Source of the DNA: Siphonodentalium dalli
Lineage: Eukaryota > Mollusca > Scaphopoda > Gadilida > Siphonodentaliidae
Assembly: GCA_032622095.1 (NCBI GenBank)
Contig: CP136065.1
Location: forward strand, 241,471,530-241,535,529
Direction of reading: 5' to 3'
Length of the DNA stretch: 64,000 nt
In this document: in pieces, positions 36,322 to 49,300 of the stretch
How positions within the stretch are numbered: the stretch's first letter is position 1
Layout of the letters: each line of letters starts with the position of its first letter
Notes under the pieces: model-generated
Seen by the model: only the letters and a program-made list of their open reading frames with translations
What the model was told of the DNA's origin: nothing
Database searches by the model: none
Program-made: the position numbers and the translations under genes

Positions 36322-36395
36322 GTAGAACTTTCTCATGAATGGCAGAAATAAGCTGAAAATGGTATAAAAGAAAATGGGGATTAGAGGCTCGTATA
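36322..36395 (+). other. axin: Probable 5' UTR portion of Axin exon 1, after an upstream splice acceptor
   Basis: A pyrimidine-rich tract followed by AG (36320-36321) precedes the Axin start codon by 74 bases. The start codon is therefore probably in a second exon, with a non-coding first exon and the promoter further upstream, where I could not locate them. The stretch has several upstream ATGs (36335, 36339, 36358, 36373). The first three open short reading frames that close before the main start. The one at 36373 runs across the start in another frame and stops at TGA 36424-36426. The main ATG at 36396 is chosen because the conserved N-terminal tankyrase-binding motif follows 20 codons later and there is no earlier in-frame ATG in the exon. 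Confidence 0.55.
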
Positions 36396-37372
36396 ATGGC
36401 CACAAAAGTTACCGAGTTTTTAAGTGAGTCTGGAGGTAACAACTTTACTGAGACCGCACCGCGACCGCCTGTACCTGGAGAAGAAAATGAAAGGCAATCG
36501 AACCACAGCTCGGGGTCGCAGAAAAGCCACTTGTCGAATAAGAGTGTGACATCGAGTAAATCTAACAAATCTATTTGTTCCAATCGGGAAACTGGGCAGT
36601 CCCCTGCCGCGACTCCGCGACGGTCGAACATCCATATAGACCGATGTTCTTCATCAATGGCAGGGTTATCCTGCGGCGATGAAGATGATGCACCATTAGG
36701 ATTCGAACCCGAGGGCAGTGCTGCTAATTCTCCTCCGTTTTATGAGGAAAATTCAACGCCATCTTACTGTAAATGGAACGTTTGTTTGGATAACCTTCTC
36801 GATGACGGAACTGGTGTCGACCTCTTCAAGGAATTTCTCAAACAAGAAATAGGCACTACTCACACACTTGAATTCTGGTTTGCATGTCAAGGTTTAAAAA
36901 AGAAAGACAAGGATGATACGGAAATTCCTAAAGTTGTTAAGGGTATACATCGTATTTATATACGGGGTGATTTCCTGAAGTGCATAAATCATGACACCAA
37001 ACAAATTATCGACATCAAAATCAGTCAGAAGGAGTACACAGACCAGAATATTTATAATACTGCTCAGGAGGAGGTTAAAGACTATATTCAGGATACGACG
37101 TATCCGTTGTTTCTTCGATCGGATATCTATCTTCATTATGTTCAAAATGCTGGGAAGAGCCCAAAAACCAGCAATTCCTCTAGTGGCTCGAACAGCGTGC
37201 GTCCCTTATCAGGACCTTTGCCAACACTCGTTGAAGACTGTGAACTCAGTCAAGAGATTTCCATGGTTAATACTTCCTGTAATAACAACTCGTATCTTTC
37301 GGACTCTAGCTTTAATAATAGTTCCTGCAGTCGATCGTCCAAGGTAGCAAGAAAGAACGAGACGCTTGGAGG
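36396..37372 (+). CDS. axin: Axin coding exon 1: tankyrase-binding region and RGS domain
   Basis: Encodes residues 1-325 plus two bases of codon 326. Residues 21-30 (APRPPVPGEE) match the first tankyrase-binding motif of vertebrate Axin, and GFEPEGSA at 102-109 matches the second. A Ser/Asn/Lys-rich linker (32-66) separates them. The RGS domain spans about 127-250, with DLFKEFLKQE, LEFWFACQG and YPLFLRSDIYLHY as landmarks; in Axin this domain binds APC SAMP repeats. In the middle (about 168-215) it is Lys/Ile-rich and differs from vertebrate sequence. A Ser/Asn-rich tail (254-318) follows. The donor is GG|GTATGT at 37373, phase 2. If unspliced, the frame continues 42 codons to a stop at 37500-37502. 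An uninterrupted exon covering both the N-terminus and RGS also occurs in vertebrate axins. Confidence 0.96.
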
Positions 37373-40300
37373 GTATGTTAACTTTTTAATTGTGAATTGT
37401 TCAGCAAATCGGGAGAAATTTAGAACAAATGTACTCAGTTTAGCATCCTTTTCTTCAGCGGAGTGTGGAACTTTATTTTCTCATTTACCAAATATGAACT
37501 AATTAAAAGTTTTCTTCTTGATATATGCATCGCGAATTTATTATTAAGACATATAATTACATTGCTCAATAAAAACAAACCCTATGGTTCTGTCAAAATT
37601 TAAAGACAGAAATTGTCAAATAACTGACTCAATGTATCTGAAACGTGGAACAATGACAACGAAATCCCAACTGTAAAATACATGTAATGTACTGTGAAAA
37701 AATATTACTGGATTAGTTATCCCGAATACTGGTACCCCATTCATGCCATTAGTTATCCCGAATACTGGTACCCCATTCATGCCATTAGTTATCCCGAATA
37801 CTGGTACCCCATTCATGCCATTAGTTATCCCGAATACTGGTACCCCATTCAGAATACTGGTACCCCATTCATGCCGTTAGTTATCCCGAATACTGGTACC
37901 CCATTCATGTCATTAGTTATCCAGAATACTGGTACCCCATTCAGAATACTGGTACCCCATTCATGCCGTTAGTTATCCCGAATACTGGTACCCCATTCTG
38001 GATTAGTTATTCCAAATACTGGTACCCCATTCAGAATACTGGTACCCCATTCAGAATACTGGTACCCCATTCATGAATACTGGTACCCCATTCATGCCGT
38101 TGTCTCTGGTACCCCATTCATGAATAGTTGAATACTGGTACCCCATTCATGAATACGGTACCCCATTCATGCCGTTGTCTTGAGCTGGATAATCTTTTTC
38201 ATTAGTTTAAGTTTTATGTTTGTTATACATTTCAGCTTTGCAAGGCAAGGTACTCTCGATCTCACAGTTTTACGTTTGTTATACATTTCAGCTTTGCAAC
38301 GTACTCTCGATCTCGTTACTTTTACGTTTGTTATACATTTCAGCTGTGCAACATACTCTCAATCTCAGTTTTTCATTTGTTATACATTTTCAGCTATGCA
38401 ACGTACTCTAGATCTCGACCGCTTCATCCTCTCGATGTGTCGTCTTTCGTTCCTGTTTCTCTGCAAGAGAGTGAGCTGCAAAGTTCAAGTGATGCCCTCA
38501 CGGACGACACCGTTTCTCTCACTGATAGTAGCATGTAAGTAAATCACATTTATACTTTTTCCATTTTCTCTAGATGTCAAAACTGCTTCTGGCATGACCT
38601 TCTAAACACTACTTATATAAAAACTACTTTATTACTACTATTTTCTCAGATTCATTGACAATTCCAAACATTCACAACAGTAAGTTTTAATGCAGTGAGA
38701 CGCCCAACCGTTGTACTTTGAAAGAAATTATAACTCACTCCTACTTTTGGAATTTCAACTACCTATGTGAGGTCCATCACTCCCCAGCAGAACTTTGAAA
38801 TTTGAAATTGGGCCATATAATAAACTGAAGCTGTGTTTCCCCTATTCCTACCGACCGCGTCCAAAACCTGCCGACCTCTTCCGTTTTATTAGTTTTGTGG
38901 GCAGAAAATGACTCTTTACAGTAACTGATAAAAAAAGTCTGAGTTTATTTTAACAATACCGGTAGCTTTGACGAAAACTACAGTTGTATTGCCCATTTCC
39001 TAATCATGAAACACAGTTGAATTATCATTCCTGGCTTCCAACTGGAAGCACATGGTTTTGTTTGTGTGTCGTGTGTTCGATATTTTATATTTTAATGCTC
39101 TTTGAATGTATCGAAAATATTTGGCGAAGAACCCTTGAAAATAAAATGAAAAGAATTAATAAAATGGAAATAATGCCCGCCTTGTTTGGCACTGTTGGGG
39201 GGAAATAGGTGTCTCTTATCGTCCATGTCAACCTGAGTACAGCCAAGCCTTGCAATAGTGTGTCTGTCATTTGCAGAATGAGTACCGCTATGGGTCGCAT
39301 CAAGCCAGCACTGTGTCGTCCATCTCATCCTCTGTTTTGGTGCATTTCCTTTGTCTCATTTCATGTTTTGTTCACTCACATAAGCCCTTGTACTCCATGT
39401 TGTCGTGAATGAAGTTCAGTGAACCAGCATGCTTGGAATGATGAAATCTAACTATTGAATGAAATTCTCGCAGTGCACTTCAAATATTCGCAGTGGAAAG
39501 AGAAGATATATACCCCCTGCCTGTAATTTAGCGAAATTTGCACCAGGCGAACCCTCCCATGCAAATACTGATTGGGTATTTGTTTAAGCGGCAAGGTCGC
39601 CCAGTGTTGTCTTACACCAGTCTTTGTCCAGGCGGGAGATTAATATATCACCAGTCTATTTAAGTTGTACTATCAATGAATTTGGGTAATATTTATAGGG
39701 TTTTGTTGTGTTCAGTGTTATTCAGTGCATGTTGTCTAATGCACAGTCTTGCATATTAATATAGGCTTGCATCGGATTTTCTCTAGTATAAACAGGTGGC
39801 CAGTTTAGTTCTTTGTGCGAATTCAGATTTAAAGGGACCCATGGTACTCGCAGTGGGTAAATGTGCAAAAAATGTAAAATTTGTTAAAGCATCATCACTG
39901 TAAAGAACAAGGAGAAATACAGTAATGCCCTAAGTAATCGACTCCTTTAACCACAGCAGAATTATGGGTAACTTGTTTAGAACGTGGAGAAATAGACAAA
40001 CTTTGTTCTCGTATTCATTATTGATAGCAAGCCTTGAAATAGTGTGTCTGTCATTTGCAGAATGAGGTCCTCAGAGGGTGAATTTAGTGATGCTACCCAG
40101 CATAGCGGGCTAGCTCGCTAGCATCACCAAATTCACCCTCTGGGGACCTCATTCTGCTAACACCTCAGCAGAATGAGGTTCCAGAGGGTGAATTTGGTGA
40201 TGCTAAACCGCTATGCGTTCACCCTCTGGGGACCTCATTCTGCAAATGACAGACACGCAATTTCAAGGCTTGATTGATAGTTCTCCTATAATGAAATTTC

Positions 40301-43300
40301 CCATGTTGAAAATATTATGTAAACAAAATTGTTAGTCATTAAAGTCAACAAACATTAGACTTTGATTACTAATGCCGCTATTACAGTATTATAAATATTT
40401 ATATAAAAATAGTTTCAACATGTGAAATTCCGTTATTGGAGAGTTATTTAATAATAATGAATATAAGAACAAAGTTGATCTATTTTACATGTACTTATTC
40501 ATTTTGATGATAGTTATTTTCAAGCCTGCAAATAGTGTGTCTGTCATTTGCAGAATGAGGTCCCCAGAGGGTGAATTTAGTGACGCTACCCCGCATAGCG
40601 GGCTAGCATCACTAAATTCACCCTCTGGTGACCTCATTCTGCTTAGGCCTCATCTTCTGGGAAGTATCTATGGTATCAAATTAACATTGTTTTTAGTTAC
40701 GTTTTTGCCATCTGGGAAGTTTCTATATCCCATAATTTGCAGAAGATAAAATCCATAATTGAGGTGCCCAATGGGTGAACATCACCAACTTCAACTGGGA
40801 AACTTCTATCTGATCCTAGGTCTACCATAGAAGTTGAGGGCCTAAGCAGAATGAGGTCCCCAGAGGGTGAATTTAGTGATGCTAGCCCACTATGCGGGGG
40901 TAGCGTCACTAAATTCACCCTCTGGGGTCCTCATTCTGCAAATGACAGACACGCTATTTTCAGGCTTGGTTATTTTGATCAAATTTATATTATTTCACAT
41001 GAACTGTTTCGACGCCTTTCAGAGTACCTTAAAGTGATGTGAAACATTCCGTTAGGTGATCAAATATAAACTTGTTCAAAGTAGTTATTTCTACAAGTAT
41101 TATATCCAAATTTATAACATACACCGTCATTATTTCATATTAATTAAATGCAGTGACTCTTGATGCTTTCGTTAGTTTAGTGCCGTTAGTTGCGATCCGA
41201 ATCGAGAAGTAAATATTTACAATTGAGCGTAGTATGGACGATATTTTCTATGGAGTGGTACGGCGGTCGATTTGCTTGAGATTTTCGCTGATGGTAGTAG
41301 AATGCTACATTCCTCCAGTTGGCATAGTGCCTGAATACTAGCTGATCAGTTTCACCCACCCGACCAAGTCCATAATATGTCTTTAATCCTTCTTTGTATT
41401 TGTTGTGCAATCAGTTGAGAGAAATTTTATCCTTCTGTAGATGTGTTTGTGGATCCAAATTTCTTACAAGATATTTGTAGCTCACATGAGAACAAGTGCC
41501 TATAAAGCGTCGCGCTGTAAAACTGGGTGAATTTATTTCGGAAATTAATTATTATTTTGTAATCAACATTTTTTTTTCTGATTTATCTTTTAACCAGGTT
41601 CTTTCTTTAAAATAATAAAATGATAAAATATTTATTTGGAATTGCTTGAAATGATCAATATTTTCCTTTCAAGTCATTCTAAATTAATATTTCATCACAT
41701 TGTTCCTATCATCTAGTAACTCTGTCTCAATGCATCACTGGACAATGATCACATGGTTTAGAATTCAATGTCATAAAAATGTTTCCCAGGATTCTATTCA
41801 AATTCCTACCTTGAAACTCCAACCATGTTTGTTTTAAGGATCATCAAATTCCTTTTGTTTGATGTAAGCCCCACATAAAACAAAATTAAGTTGCTCAAGC
41901 CTTTAGGATCTGTAGGAGTTTTGATGTTAAGACCACGCTGAGCTTTGATCACTCATCCATAAACGTGCGATGTGTAATTTTACCCATATAAGTCCTTTAA
42001 TACCGTGATGAGAAGTCATTTCAAAGCTGTCCCCAGCTATAAAAAAAAATCCGCAGTTTTCATTTATGATGAGAAGAAAGTGTGTACTAATTCATTTGCT
42101 TCATCAAAACAACTTTATGGGTCCCCTATGAATGGACAAATGTTCTACAACACAATGATCGAGATTCTTCAAAGTCAAAATTCAGCCGGATCTTTAGATT
42201 GAGAGAGCATTTTGCCTGGTTGTGTTTGTCAGCATGGAGCCTTGTTTTTATAGAAAACACTATTATTCACAAATCTTTTGAAGGCAGTTCGGGCTACAGT
42301 TGAATGCAAACAAAAAAGTCTAACATCCTTTATCATGGCTTAGCTTTGTGCTCAAATAATCAAAACATTCTCTATCTAGGCCAAATTGAAATGTCTTAAC
42401 CTTGTGGTAGCAGCCGGCCTTTGATGTTGAGATGTGAGAAATGGTTTAGCTTAATGCGTTGGATGTACAATGTGGGGCTTGAAATATTTTAGTGGTAGGG
42501 AAAAGGAATATACCTGGAGTGCCTTTCACATCTCCATGGTTTAGTTTTGAAGGAGTGCATTAAAAATAAATTCACCTGGCCCCCAAATTAAATACATTGT
42601 TACTCTATTTTAAACGGATAAAGTAAATTATGGGGCTTGTAACAGAATACATAAAACTGTTTTCTATAATGTATAATGTGCACAATAACATTCTAATGGA
42701 TAGCTTAATACCTGCTGTTTATTTATTATTTTTTTTGGAGAAAAAATAATTTTACTTCATAAATAAACAATCCGTTGCTCTGATAATTCAAATATATTGT
42801 AAATAGGAAATACATGACTTATTTGTCTGTGGTTTACATCTCTTTTTTTTTTTCAAAAGTATTTTCTCAAAACTTCATGATTGCATCTTATTGTTATTCA
42901 ACTCGCTCATTGCCTACCTTGCCTAAAATTGGTTCACTGTTTTCAATATGAATACCCGGTAATATACATTTGTCATTCACAATATTGTTTCTGTTTAAAC
43001 TTTACTGTAAATATCATGCCCTGATCAGCTGTTTATAATTAATATTTTCATGGAGTAATCAGGCTGGTTATATAATTTGTCTGAGGCCAAAAAAAAAATA
43101 TTATTTGTTTCCTATTACGGAGCCAAAAAATTCCAGGTAGGTAGGTAGGGATTTTATTTTTTTTGTACTTTTTATTTTATTTTTAATACGGACCTTTAAT
43201 TATCAACATTTTCCACTTATTTGTATTGAAAGATTGAATTCACTTCAATAAGATGACAAGCTTTATAAATTTTAACAGGTAATTGGCTCCCAGGCACTCA

Positions 43301-46300
43301 ACATTGCATTTGATTGTCCGTGTAAGCATTGATGAAATGTCAACATTGCATCCGACCTATGGTTGAGACATTCCATATAGAGCGGTTCGTCTCAGTCATC
43401 GGTCAAATGCGATGCTGGTATTCATCCATCCTTATGTGAAATTAATTGTCAAGGTGTGGCCTGTGGTACCATTTTCAGTGTGGTGTGGGACTTTATATTT
43501 CAGTTGTATTTGACATGCAGTCATCTTTATACTGTCTGTATACATACTAGTAACTATGCCTGAACACTATGAATCCTTGATTGACTGGGGAGAGGAACTT
43601 TAAATTCTGATATAGAAAGTCTTCTACATGTATATTGCTCTCTAGCAGATAAGACTTCTTCCCATAAGACATGGGAGTTGAACAAACAAGATTACCACAG
43701 GCAGGTTTTAAAGACTGCAGATTTATTGGTGAGATTGGGATTCATCTGCAACCATAAATGGACATGTATTTTAATAGAAGTAAATTGTTTTTGAAAATTC
43801 CATCTAAAATTATTGCTGCTTAATGTAAACATAGTATATAGTATATATTTAACGATTTTGATGTGTTTACATGCCAATGACATGCATTAAAAAAAAAAAT
43901 GTTTTTTTTTTTTTTTTTTTTTTTTTGGGTTGAAATGTTTTGATTTAGGTTGAAATTTGAAAAAAAAAGTCCAGGTCGGCCCAATTTCGGCAGGTCGGTC
44001 GGGTAACCGGAAACACAGATGTTTTTTTTTTTGGCCTGAGTATTTCCTGATTTCTTGGAGGTTGAACACATTTATGCATTAAAGGTTGAGTACATGTATG
44101 TATTCAAATTTAGCATCTATTATAAAGTGGAAAGTCCTCATGATCACAATCTGCAATACAGTTTCTCAAAAAAAAAATTGGCAATAAAAAAACAAACAAA
44201 CTTGAACAATGATAAAAACTTTTGATTTTCCTGTAAACTAACTTAACAGGAATTTAAAAACAAAGCAAAATTGGAATAGCATAGTAATAATTCAGAAAAG
44301 GCTAGAAACAGCTGATACAATAACCAAATCTCCACCATAGGAAGCCTTCTATTCCATAGCAGATGTGAGCAGAGCATGTGTGTTTGCAGAGTTAATTATC
44401 TAGCTTCTCTCAAAGACTCTCTTGTCCCTTTCAACTCCTATAAGCCTATGCAGCAATTCCTTGTTACTAATCACTTTCAAAGCAAACATCACAGGCCTCC
44501 TGTTCCTTTGTTCAGTCCTAATATCCCATATTCATTTTCATAAAGTAATGCTGCCTTTTGATTTGCTTTCTCTTTGATGTAGCTAATTTCTGGTAATAGT
44601 GTATTGTCTCAAAGTCCTCACTTTGATCTGTGAATTTCACACTGATATCCTTCAAAGCTAACTTCTTGCTTGCTTTTGTTTTGTGGAGCTCAAAGTGGGT
44701 AAAGATCAAGCTTGTCGCTTGTGACTTATTCTCTCAGTGATTCACTTGATTATTTTTTGTTTGTCTGGGCTATGGGACTATTGAGAGGCGGAGTTGGATA
44801 ATGAATTGTTTATTTTAGAGAATTTTGACTCATCTAATCATAGGTGCTGGCATGATGTTCTGCAACGAAAGATATTGTCACTTGGCAGACAAAGGAATTG
44901 CTTTTTGATAGGCATTGGGTTTGATGCCTTGATGGGTGTTTTTTCTTAATCAGAGATAATCAAAACATAATAATACTTTCCAACCACCCAAGTATTTTGA
45001 ATGTTTTGACATTGTTCATGTAATAAACTGAGGGATCAGCCTGGGGGTTTCAAATTGGGAGAAGTCACTTCTCTCTGTTTGGTTATTAGAGAGAAGTGGA
45101 CTGTTATCAGGGAGAAATAACAATGGCCTTAATATCCATCAAATTTTGCGAGAATCAAAACAGCGTTTCTGTAGGGAATGAAGACTTTTTACGAGAATCA
45201 AAATGAGAATCATGATTCTGATTCTCGTTGGATTTTAAGGCCTGAAATTTACATCCCAACATTACCCTTTTATGCTTTAATAAGTATTATGCAACTCAAG
45301 AGCCCATTTAAAAACATTTTAGTGAGTAAGAACACCATAAATCATTAAATATTTAAATATGCTTTTGGGACATGTGCATACTAGTAAATGAGAGAGAAGT
45401 AACTTCTCCATGGCATGTTTTAGGGAGAAGATGTCTCATGTGCATACTCCAAATTCCACCCTCATGATTTTGAAAAAAGACAAATATGACGAGCATTAAT
45501 TGTCTTCAAAAATTGCTTAACTCATTAGTTGGTCCTATTCGCATGTTTAAAGTAAAATTAAAACACACTGATGTTTTCATATACTAGTACACACAGTTTT
45601 ATTCAATGTTATTCTTTCCAAGAAACACATTAAAGTTGATTCCTATATAGTTTTCGATAGTAAAATTTAGCAACACAAAAAGTTGTTCCTATATACTGCA
45701 GTTTGCGACAGTAATAATTCAATGATTCATTCTTCTTGGCAAGTTCGTGTCTGTGGGCATGAGAAAGACAAGAAGATCTCAGTCCCAGACGAGGAAGTAT
45801 ATATGAACAGCTTCCTCTTCTCAACATCCCCCTTGTTAATCCACTTTTCAAAACTCCAATACTGCTTTGTGTGACTACTTCACTCCAATACCGCTTTGTG
45901 TGACTACTTAATCCCACTACTTCTCTTCAGCATTCAGGAAACAATTTCTTATCTGATAAAATTCTTTACCATGTCAGTACATAAAAGTTTAAAGGTACTC
46001 AATCCGATAAAACTCCTCTCAATTACTATTTCAATGGCTTCGGGGGTCAAAAATATTTGATTCGAGTCGAGGAAGTCACCCATCAAAGCTCAGATTTGTT
46101 AGATATCGATTTTAGAAATCTATTATTTTTCATTATCGGGAATACTATCTGGCCCAGAACTCAGTCAAAATTGCGTTAAAATTACCACTTGATTTTAGAG
46201 TTATCCATCCTTGTCTGTTTGAATAGATTTGGAGTACACATCCAGAGCAGATTACGGCAGTTATTAGTACTCATCTCGAGAACATAACAAATTTCAAAAA

Positions 46301-49300
46301 TCAATATTTAATAACTATGAGCTTTGTTTGATGGGTTCCTCGACTCGAATCAAATATTTTGTACCCCCAAAGCCAAAGAAATAGTAATATAGGACCCTCT
46401 GATCGGATTGTTGTTGTTGGAATCTGTTGAGATGGGGACCCTCTTTATGGATTGAGTACCTTTAAACTCCACTCATAAGTTCAAGATAAAGCTGATGTCT
46501 TCTGAGGAAGGTGGTTGATGTCTTTTGAGGCTGATATTTGCTCTACACTCTGACATGTTATTGATCGCCCTACCGGAGTGTTTCACATCACTTTAACCCT
46601 TTACCCAACAGAAGGGCCCTGTGCCAATGCATTCTCTTATATATGCGAGTCGACCATAGGTCGCCTCGCATATATAAGAGAATGCATTGGCTTAACACAT
46701 TAAAAATTATAAAATTGTTAAAGAATGTAAGAAAAAATGGTAAAAAGTGTTAAAAAAAGATTTTTGTTAGGCCAATGCATTCTCTTATATATGCGAGGCG
46801 ACCTATGGTCGACTCGCATATATAAGAGAATGCATTGGCACAGGGCTAACTATCACAACTATCACAATGTGGTCAAGGAGCCGGTTCCAATGATATCCAT
46901 ATTTGTATGGTTCTAATACCGTTCTATTGAGACAGACCGAAGATATTTTAGGCTGTTGAAGCTTTATTTGGCCGGTTTTGGCCGGTTTGTTGGGTAAAGG
47001 GTTAAACTCCACTCATAAGTTGAAGATAAAGCTGATGTCTTCTGAGGAAGGTGGTTGATGTCTTTTGAGGCTGATATTTGCTCTACACTCTGACATGTTA
47101 TTGACTAGTGAAGATGTTGAAGTTGAGACTACAAAGACATGGAACCTATTAATTCATGCCATCTGTGGATCTCCTTCTTCTGTTTGATGTGATTATTCTA
47201 TTTGAAGTCACAGCCTGAAGTGTCGATAACACCTAGCTGGCACAATCCTGAAAATAGTCTGTCTGTCATTTGCAGAATGAGGTCCCCGGTAACCTCATTC
47301 TGCTTAGGACTCAACTACTATGGGAGATCTAGGATCAGATTGAAATTCCCAAGTTGAAGTCGTTGATATTCACTTACAGTTACTAGTATTAGTCACCTCG
47401 TTTATGCAATTTATCTTCTGCAAATTAGGGGATATAGAAACTTCCCAGAAGGGGAAAAGTAACTAAAAACAATGTTACTTTGAGACAATAGATACTTCCC
47501 AGAAGATGAGGCCTAAGCAGAATGAGGTTGCCAGAAATTAAATTTAGTGATGCTAGCCTGCTGTGTGGGATAGCATCACTAAATTCACCCTCTGGGGACC
47601 TCATTCTGCAAATGACAGACACACTATTTGCTGGCTTGGTTGGCAAAGGCTTGCTGCATCTAACCAATTTGATATCAAATACCAATTTGTTTTTGATGTG
47701 AAGCAATTTCTTCTATTGATAAAAGCTCTCAAATTGAAGATGCTTTTCTGCCAAAGAAGCGTCAATGTAGATTGACAAGGGTTGGCTTGATATGACTGCT
47801 GGCGTTCTTTGATCAACACTGATCCGTTTACTATAGTTGAGTGAGCCTGATTTAACTCATCCCTTTGATGTGCACTGCTTCCAGTTTATGATATATTTAC
47901 GATATCCACTAGAGAGCATGTTTTTATTTTCCCCTATTAATTTTGCATGCTATGATGCCTAATATTATTTTATAGCCTCTCTGTAAATAGACTAATGTAC
48001 TGGGCTTTGATCAGCCTCACAAGATGTTAGGCCTAATGTGGCCATTAGCTATAAGTCCTCTTAGGGAGAGCTTGAAGCGCAATCTACATATATAATTGAT
48101 TGAGCCCACCTGCGTCCACATAACATATAACAGAAAATAATTTCACTATTCAAAATAGCTTGATGCAAACATTTTATTCAAAACATGAAACACTAAGTTT
48201 TCAAATCTTAAGATTCCAAGTGAAATATACTAGTAAAACATATATTTTTTCGTTTTGAGTTCATTTATTAGAACCAATTCTAAATCAGCTATTCTGGAAT
48301 TTCTCGTGGAGTATATAAATTAGTACTTTGATTCTGTTGACAACCAATGGACCTCAGTTGCTTAAGATGTTTTGCGAAAACCGTTTCATTGATGAAAAAG
48401 ATATTTAAGCTAAGCAGGATCACTTTAAAATGCCAACTATGATAAGAGTCACCAAAATGCACTTTGAAGAATTCTCTTGAACATTTCAAAGGGTGATTAT
48501 AGTCTGTCTAGATGTCTGGCTCCTTTCTTGATGTTTGTCAAATAGATTTGATTGCGGAGAAAAAGCTTTGCTCCCCATCTATCAGCATTTTTTCTTAGCT
48601 GTGTGCATATAAAGATAAAACCTGACTTCTTTGTTGTAGAGCATTATTGCCCTTTGTCTAAATACTCTTTTGGCTATGGAATGCACCTCTCCCCTTTCTT
48701 AGCTTCAGGCCGTTGTAATTATTTTTGAGTTGACAGTCCATGTCATGATGCTGTAATGCAGCATTTTTTAGTGGAATTCACCTCATCTTGTAATTTAAGA
48801 CACAATGTTCAATATTACAGTTGGAAAATCCTATTTATAATTATTAAATTTTGATAACTTGAAATTTATAGATGCATTCTGGGATATTAATATAAACAAT
48901 CGTAATATTTTTAGCATTAAAAAATCATACAACAGTCACTGTTACAGGGGCCATATATGGGTTCCATTCGTAATGGGTAACATTCGGAATGGGTAACATT
49001 CAGGGTTCACCCCCCCCCCCCCCCCCAAATTCGGAGCCCAAAATTCGCATTTCAAAGAAACTAAGATAAGGTAGATAATATAAGATAAATTTTATTTAAA
49101 AGTCGGTGGTAAAAACATTACACAAACACAAGCTCTGAAGAGCTTTTGACCGACTATCCTTGTTGTAAACAAAAGATAGTACTTCCTCGTTATCTTATAA
49201 AAGCTACCTTTGCATAAAGTTCGTTCCGTAATGATTCACATAAATAACAAATTACAATCAACAATCTAATCAATTTGTTTATTTGATGAAATATCTTACT

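Noticed and set aside
36236-37145. Minus-strand and alternate-frame ORFs overlapping Axin exon 1
   Set aside because: Shadows of the conserved Axin reading frame.
37694-37972. ORF with repeated SYPEYWYPIHA
   Set aside because: Translation of the intron 1 minisatellite.
38180-38542. 120-codon ORF reading through exon 2 of Axin
   Set aside because: Different frame from the conserved exon. It is open only because the acceptor repeat lacks stops, and is relevant only as a possible frame after use of the first upstream acceptor.
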